Assembly: GCA_023256295.1 (NCBI GenBank)
Contig: JAGDXH010000023.1
Span: 1 to 9,587 of the forward strand
From: Thermoproteati archaeon
GTDB taxonomy: Archaea; Thermoproteota; Thermoprotei_A; Marsarchaeales; UBA168
Length of the DNA: 9,587 nucleotides
Direction: 5' to 3'
The notes beneath the pieces are model-generated. The model did not search any database. It saw only the letters and a program-made list of their open reading frames with translations, and was not told where the DNA came from. A program made the translations under genes and the position numbers. Positions 5,155 to 9,587 of this stretch are shown here, in pieces; position 1 is the stretch's first letter, and each line of letters starts with the position of its first letter.

Positions 5155-7848
5155 CTAGCCTTGATGTTTGGTTAAAAGAATTTCGTCAAAAGGCTGGCTC
5201 AGCACGTACTCAAGCAACTCACTGCTGCCTCCGCCCTTACCAAGCTTTGAGAGGATCCCCTTCATCGGCTCCAGAGACCTTCCACTTCCCCTCCTAGCTG
5301 CCACGGCCAGTTTCCTGCCATCGGCACTTACGGCAAGAACCACGTCAGCAGACTCTGTTCCTGCGATTGCCGCTTCGCGAGGCTCGATCCCTTCAGGGCA
5401 ACGCACAAGCTTAGCCGCTCCTGCAGGCGTTTCAAGCTGCGGGGCCACTCTGGCCTTCAGCTGCAGAAGCTCCTTCTGCAGGACCGAGGCCTTTTCTCTG
5501 CCCTCCTTTACCTGCTGCTTGAGCACTTGTACGCGATCCACTACGTCTTGTTCCTTGCAGTTGAACTCATCTTCAAGACGCGCGACGATCTGTGAAAGGC
5601 GCCTGGAACGAACGCGAGCTGCCTCGCCAGCAGAAAACATTATTCTGAAGACGGACTCTTGTATCCTAGTCACTGATTGTATCTTTATCTGGCCCACTTC
5701 CCCCGTCCTAGAGACGTGCGTGCCGCCGCACGCTTCCACGTCGACGCCCGGTATGCGAACCACTCTCAACCTCTTGCCGGGAACCACGCCCCCCTGATAG
5801 ATTTGATACCCAAATGCTGCCTCAGCAAGATCTCTTTCCAGTTCCAGCACCTCCACTGGTATGTCAGCCATGACCCAAGAGTTGGCCAGCCCCTCTATGC
5901 GGTCCAATTGGTCCTCGCTTATGGCCTTGTAGTGAAGTATGTCAAGCCGACTGAGATCCACGTCTTTTTGTGCGCCCATCTGCCAGACGTGATCTCCCAG
6001 AATCTGTCTGCAAGCGGCCAGGACAAGATGAGTAGCCGTATGGGCACGCATCAGCTGAAGCCGTCTTCCCCCGTCAATGCTGAGCTCGGCGGTCTCGCCT
6101 TTTTTTGGAAGAGGCCCTTCCCCTTCCAGTTCATGGACCACGACGGGACCAGCCTTGAATGCCCTTTGCACCCTCGCCATACCTCCGTTCCAGCTGATGC
6201 TTCCAACATCGGACGGCTGGCCACCTCCTTCTGGATAGAAGTTTGTCCTATCGGTCACAACCAATCTTCTGCCTGCGATCTCTGCAGAATAGACAACCTG
6301 GGCCTTGATCTTCCCGACCAAGCCTTCATGGAACAAAGGCAAAGTGGCGGGTAGCTCCAGAATCGCGGGATCTGGGACGTCCTTCGATTCCCCTTTTTCT
6401 GAGAGCCTGATTGAACCCACGGCTGAGTGCCTAGATGCAAGCTGCGAGTAGAAATCCTCGGGTATTTGGGCTTCAACGCCCTTCTCTCCCAGGGCCTTCA
6501 CTATGACCTCAACTGGAACGCCATATGAGTCATAGAGTTGGAGAAGCGTCTCTTCGTCAACTTTACCCACTGACTGGATGCGTCTCTCAAGAATGCCAAG
6601 GCCTCTCTGCAAGGCGTCGTTGTACTTCTGCTCCTCCATGTCGGTGAGCTCCAAGCTCCGCTGCTGTGCATGAAGAAGCCAAGGAAAGTCCTTGCCCCAG
6701 TCCTCTATTTGCATCTCCAGAAGCTGGCTCAACGGGGTGCTCATGCCGAGTGCCCACTTCAGCCTGAGGGCCCTTCTGATGATCAACCTCGCGAGGTATC
6801 CTTCTCCCGTATTAGAGGGTATGACGCCGTCGGAGAGCAGAAAGGCGATGGTACGAGTATGATCAAGCAGAGCTCCAACCATCTGGTATGGCTTCACCCG
6901 CTTGGCGTACTCCGCAAGGCTCATACCCATGCCCTTCGATATGGCCTCGTCCATACCGACCTCAAGTTTAAGCGCGTTGATCGACGCGATCGCCATGCTC
7001 TTCAACAGTTCCTTGGACGGAGGCTCCACGCCTGCCAGATCCAGAAACTGCGGCAGGGTGTTGGAAAAGATCGCCTCAAAGGCGGTGGGCGTTGCCTGAG
7101 ACATCCAGGTGAACCTCTCAAGCCCATAACCAGTGTCAACAACTTTGATCGGGATCTCGTGAAGCAGACCTCCTTCTTCCGAATACTTCATGAAGACCAA
7201 CGTCTCGAGTTCCAATCCCCCCACGATCACCTCAAACGCCGGCCCCGCGTTGCCTCCTCCTTCCCACAGGTCCTCCTTCAGGGTTATGCTGCTGTCAGGT
7301 ACGCCAAGAGAGTTCAGCAGGTCAAGGCCGTACTCAACCGTCTGATCTTTCCAGTACACCTGTTTGTCAGGATAGTTGAATGCATGAGCCCCACCCATCT
7401 CAAAGGTCGTTAGGTGACGCCCAGCTGTGAGACCAACCCTGTCTATATCCACGAACCTCACGCAAGGTTGCGCCACAACCAAGGGGTTCGCGGGTGGCGG
7501 AACAAGGCCGGACGTCACGTAGGGCTGAAAAAGCACTATGCTTGCACTGGTGAGGTACAGATCATTCCTCCAGCGAGCCACCACTGGCCTGGGCGGAATG
7601 ACGGCATGCCCCCTCTCGTGAAAGTAATCCAAGAAGTATTCTCTGAAACCCCTTAGGTCAAAGCTCCTGTTGAATGGACTGCGATCGAGAAACGTATAGG
7701 GATCGCACGGCGCCTCTCCGCAGGTCTGACGACCCGCATCAGTAGTCCAAAAGTAGGTCCCGCAGACCCTGCACTTCTTTCTGACAAAACCTCTCTTCTT
7801 GAGGACCTCAAGCTCAAACTCTGACTCATCGGGCGTTGCTTCGGGCAT
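5155..7848 (-). CDS. alaS: Alanyl-tRNA synthetase, archaeal type
   Basis: A class II synthetase of 897 residues that charges tRNA-Ala and removes mischarged Ser and Gly. The archaeal-type N-terminal extension carries a probable zinc site, Cys26, Cys29, Cys43 and Cys48. The catalytic core spans about 60-360 (QPCVRFVDIDRVGLTAGRH near 127-145, EMGGAHAFNYPDKQ near 150-163, GYLARLIIRRALR near 350-362). The editing domain holds the zinc ligands His603 and His607 (HTATH) and Cys707 and His711 (CGGTH). A coiled-coil stretch at about 755-802 leads into the C-terminal domain (GKGGGSSELLEY near 870-881). It starts at ATG 7848, the only ATG start among the complete genes here. A TATA element about 25 bp upstream suggests its own leaderless promoter, separate from the suf genes. 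Confidence 0.96.
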   Translation of the reverse strand: MPEATPDESEFELEVLKKRGFVRKKCRVCGTYFWTTDAGRQTCGEAPCDPYTFLDRSPFNRSFDLRGFREYFLDYFHERGHAVIPPRPVVARWRNDLYLTSASIVLFQPYVTSGLVPPPANPLVVAQPCVRFVDIDRVGLTAGRHLTTFEMGGAHAFNYPDKQVYWKDQTVEYGLDLLNSLGVPDSSITLKEDLWEGGGNAGPAFEVIVGGLELETLVFMKYSEEGGLLHEIPIKVVDTGYGLERFTWMSQATPTAFEAIFSNTLPQFLDLAGVEPPSKELLKSMAIASINALKLEVGMDEAISKGMGMSLAEYAKRVKPYQMVGALLDHTRTIAFLLSDGVIPSNTGEGYLARLIIRRALRLKWALGMSTPLSQLLEMQIEDWGKDFPWLLHAQQRSLELTDMEEQKYNDALQRGLGILERRIQSVGKVDEETLLQLYDSYGVPVEVIVKALGEKGVEAQIPEDFYSQLASRHSAVGSIRLSEKGESKDVPDPAILELPATLPLFHEGLVGKIKAQVVYSAEIAGRRLVVTDRTNFYPEGGGQPSDVGSISWNGGMARVQRAFKAGPVVVHELEGEGPLPKKGETAELSIDGGRRLQLMRAHTATHLVLAACRQILGDHVWQMGAQKDVDLSRLDILHYKAISEDQLDRIEGLANSWVMADIPVEVLELERDLAEAAFGYQIYQGGVVPGKRLRVVRIPGVDVEACGGTHVSRTGEVGQIKIQSVTRIQESVFRIMFSAGEAARVRSRRLSQIVARLEDEFNCKEQDVVDRVQVLKQQVKEGREKASVLQKELLQLKARVAPQLETPAGAAKLVRCPEGIEPREAAIAGTESADVVLAVSADGRKLAVAARRGSGRSLEPMKGILSKLGKGGGSSELLEYVLSQPFDEILLTKHQG

Positions 7849-7869
7849 AAAAGATTCTCCCCTTTCCCC

Positions 7870-7876
7870 CTTAAGC
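7870..7876 (-). promoter_or_regulatory. TATA element of alaS overlapping the scaffold-gene stop
   Basis: Read on the - strand, GCTTAAG is centred about 25 bp before the alaS ATG. It includes the TAA stop (7871-7873) of the preceding iron-sulphur scaffold gene. The placement mirrors the Lsm/HAD junction. It would let alaS and leuS be transcribed apart from the suf operon. Confidence 0.45.
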
Positions 7877-8266
7877 TTGTTCTGGCAAGGCAGCCCTGGA
7901 GTTGATGAGTGCCATCTTCAAGACCTTTAAAGGTAACATGGCGCACTTCATGCGTTCTGGAGTTAGATCCTTGATGCCCAAGTTGGCTAGGATGTCGGTC
8001 TCCCCGAGCGCCATGACATCTTGAAGTGACCTGCCCTTAACGGCCTCGGTAAGCAAGGAGGCAGAGGCAATGCATATGGCGCAACCGATGCCAGTGAACG
8101 CTACGTCGACCAGCTTGCCTTCTTTTACCAAGACCTCAAAGTCCACAGAATCACCGCAATTGCTGTTCTGGTCCCTGGCCTTGCCGTTGCGAAGCGCCAA
8201 GTGCCCGAAGTTGCTCGGGTGCTTGTAGTGGTCCAGTATCAACTCCCTGTAAATGTCTTCAGCCAA
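7871..8266 (-). CDS. sufU: Iron-sulphur cluster scaffold protein, IscU/SufU family
   Basis: A 131-residue protein that receives sulphur from the cysteine desulfurase and carries it, or a nascent Fe-S cluster, to acceptors. The three family cysteines and the conserved aspartate are present: Cys37 and Asp39 in NSNCGD, Cys62 in GIGCAICIASAS, and Cys108 in PERMKCAMLPL. An extra cysteine, Cys65, lies three residues after Cys62. Spacing between the second and third family cysteines is 46 residues, close to IscU (about 43) and well short of Bacillus-type SufU, which carries an insertion there. By context it belongs to the SUF system, hence the symbol, but by shape it is IscU-like. The start is TTG 8266, overlapping the sufS stop by 8 bases, which points to translational coupling. 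No alternative start fits the N-terminus typical of the family (IYRELILDHYKHP). Confidence 0.9.
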   Translation of the reverse strand: MAEDIYRELILDHYKHPSNFGHLALRNGKARDQNSNCGDSVDFEVLVKEGKLVDVAFTGIGCAICIASASLLTEAVKGRSLQDVMALGETDILANLGIKDLTPERMKCAMLPLKVLKMALINSRAALPEQA

Positions 8267-9494
8267 CTCCGAACACCTGCTTCACCCTCTGGATGCCCCT
8301 CACCAACGCATCGACGTCATCCTCAGCATTGTAGACGTAGAAACTCGCTCTGGCAGTGGCCGGTATACCATAGCGCTCCATGATCGTCATGGCACAGTGA
8401 TGGCCTGATCTTATGGTCACTCCTTCTTCGTCCAAGACCTGAGCGACGTCGTGCGCATGCACGCCTTCGACGTTAAAGGATATCACGCCGCCCCGCCTAT
8501 CGGGATCCATGGGGCCGTACACTTTCACGCCCTTGACGCCAGAAATCAGATCCAGGGCGTAGGCCGTCAAGCGTCTCTCGTGATCTCTGACCCAGTTCAT
8601 TCCGAGGCCCTCAAGGTAGTCTATCGCAGCCCCGAAGCCCACTGCGCCCCCTATGTTCGGCGTCCCTGCCTCAAATCTGTAAGGTATGTCGTCAAAGGTT
8701 GTGAACTCCTCCGTGACTTCCCTTATCATGCCCCCTCCAGTCATGAAGGGAGGCATTGACGAAAGCACATCCTCTTTTGCGTAAAGCGCACCGATGCCAA
8801 GTGGAGCAAGCATCTTGTGACCTGAGACGGCAAAGAAATCGCAATCCATGTCCTTCACGTCCACGCGCATGTGAGGGGCACTTTGAGCGCCGTCTACCAA
8901 CACGAGCGAACCTACCTCGTGGGCCATCTTGCCGTATAGCTTCACGTCGTTGATTGTTCCGAGAACGTTGGAGGCATGAACCAACGCGAACAACTTGGGC
9001 TTCTTCGCCAGCTCATCCTTGAGAGATTCTTCATCCAAAAGCCCGTCGTCTGTTATCCTGACGAACCCAAGCTTCAACCCCTTCTCTTGAGCCAGCATCT
9101 GCCATGGGACCAAGTTGCTGTGATGCTCCATCTGAGTAAGCAACACCCTATCTCCAGGCTTTAGGTTCGCCCTTCCCCAAGAAAAGGCCACCAAGTTCAG
9201 AGCTTCTGTGGCATTCCTCGTAAAGACCAACTCCTTGGGCTGAGCCCCAAGAAAGACCGCGACCTTCTTCCTGGCACCAGAGTACGCTGCACTGGCCTCT
9301 TCGCTCAGCTCGTACACTCCGCTGTGAACGTTCGAGTTGTGCATCTCATAAAACTCCTCAACTGCCCTTATCACCTGAATGGGCCTCTGGCTGGTAGCTG
9401 CGCTGTCAAGATAGCGGAGCGGCTTGCCTCTCTCCAATCTCGAGAATATGGGAAAGTCCCGTCTTATCTCGTCTACCTTGTCCTTGAAACTCAC
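8259..9494 (-). CDS. sufS: Cysteine desulfurase, SufS type
   Basis: A PLP-dependent class V aminotransferase-fold enzyme that converts L-cysteine to L-alanine and passes the sulphur on as a persulfide for Fe-S cluster assembly. With the GTG at 9494 it has 411 residues, the usual SufS length, beginning MSFKDKVDEIRRDFPIF. Key residues in that numbering: TQMEHHSN with the PLP-stacking His124, Asp201 in VDGAQS, the PLP-binding Lys227 in SGHKM, and the catalytic Cys367 in RSGHHCAM. The short active-site loop and RxGHHCA signature mark the SufS (group II) type. A TTG at 9539 would add 15 residues (MKPSWRRPQIKGSET) and overlap sufD by 32 bp. I prefer GTG 9494 because those extra residues do not look like part of the family and the 13-nt gap after sufD is natural. 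It is translationally linked to the downstream scaffold gene by overlap. Confidence 0.93.
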   Translation of the reverse strand: MSFKDKVDEIRRDFPIFSRLERGKPLRYLDSAATSQRPIQVIRAVEEFYEMHNSNVHSGVYELSEEASAAYSGARKKVAVFLGAQPKELVFTRNATEALNLVAFSWGRANLKPGDRVLLTQMEHHSNLVPWQMLAQEKGLKLGFVRITDDGLLDEESLKDELAKKPKLFALVHASNVLGTINDVKLYGKMAHEVGSLVLVDGAQSAPHMRVDVKDMDCDFFAVSGHKMLAPLGIGALYAKEDVLSSMPPFMTGGGMIREVTEEFTTFDDIPYRFEAGTPNIGGAVGFGAAIDYLEGLGMNWVRDHERRLTAYALDLISGVKGVKVYGPMDPDRRGGVISFNVEGVHAHDVAQVLDEEGVTIRSGHHCAMTIMERYGIPATARASFYVYNAEDDVDALVRGIQRVKQVFGVG

Positions 9495-9507
9495 CGTCTC
9501 TGAGCCC

Positions 9508-9587
9508 TTAATCTGAGGTCGCCTCCAGCTCGGCTTCAAAACTCAACTTGCTCAGAAGGGGAGCGAAGAGGCCCTTAAGTATGGCGG
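9508..9587 (-). CDS. sufD: SUF assembly protein SufD (or SufB), C-terminal end only
   Basis: The last 25 codons of a gene entering from the right edge. The visible peptide begins AILKGLFAPLLSKL and ends ELEATSD before the TAA at 9508-9510. The FLxxGF-like pattern (ILKGLFAPLL) is typical of the extreme C-terminus of SufB/SufD proteins, which form the SufBC2D scaffold on which clusters are built. Position directly upstream of sufS favours SufD, since sufB and sufC normally come earlier in such operons. Only the tail is visible, so SufB versus SufD rests on gene order. Confidence 0.7.
   Translation of the reverse strand, partial: AILKGLFAPLLSKLSFEAELEATSD

Noticed and set aside
6670..7413. A 247-codon + strand frame inside alaS.
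   Set aside because: It lies wholly opposite a strongly conserved AlaRS core; its basic, His/Arg-rich composition is typical of an antisense shadow. The same applies to the + frames at 5168-5797 and 5677-6354.

Overview
This is chromosomal housekeeping DNA from an archaeon. The evidence is a single-ring type Sm-like protein, archaeal-type alanyl- and leucyl-tRNA synthetases, a RibL-like FAD synthase carrying an N-terminal DUF357-like domain, and TATA-type promoter elements placed about 25 bp before start codons. The exact lineage cannot be fixed from this window. The gene content (SUF operon, Lsm, DUF357-FAD synthase) would fit a TACK archaeon such as a Thaumarchaeota/Aigarchaeota relative or a member of Thermoplasmata, but that is only inference. 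Six of the seven complete genes start with TTG or GTG.

Layout. Bases 1-555 hold no gene I can recognise. They contain two TATA-like elements on the + strand, one broken reading frame, and an imperfect inverted repeat (arms at 451-463 and 516-530) that abuts the promoter of the next gene. Three + strand genes follow: a DUF357/nucleotidyltransferase FAD synthase (556-1248), an archaeal Lsm protein (1289-1609) and a HAD-family phosphatase (1635-2378). Each has its own TATA element, and the last two of these touch or overlap the preceding stop codon. All remaining genes are on the - strand. In transcription order they are the 3' end of sufD (running off the right edge), sufS, an IscU/SufU-type scaffold gene, alaS and leuS. 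leuS and the HAD gene converge and overlap by 47 bp at their 3' ends.

How the genes relate. sufD, sufS and the scaffold gene are tightly packed (13-nt gap, then an 8-nt overlap) and form the tail of a SUF iron-sulphur cluster assembly operon. SufS takes sulphur from cysteine, the scaffold protein carries sulphur or a nascent cluster, and SufB/C/D (only the last residues of SufD are seen here) assemble clusters. alaS appears to have its own promoter lying across the scaffold gene's stop codon, and leuS follows alaS after 12 nt, so the two synthetases probably share a transcript. I found no mobile element, CRISPR array, tRNA or rRNA. The main points for a second look are the unassigned left end with its long inverted repeat, the compact leaderless-style promoter layout with very heavy TTG/GTG usage, and the coding overlap between leuS and the HAD gene.
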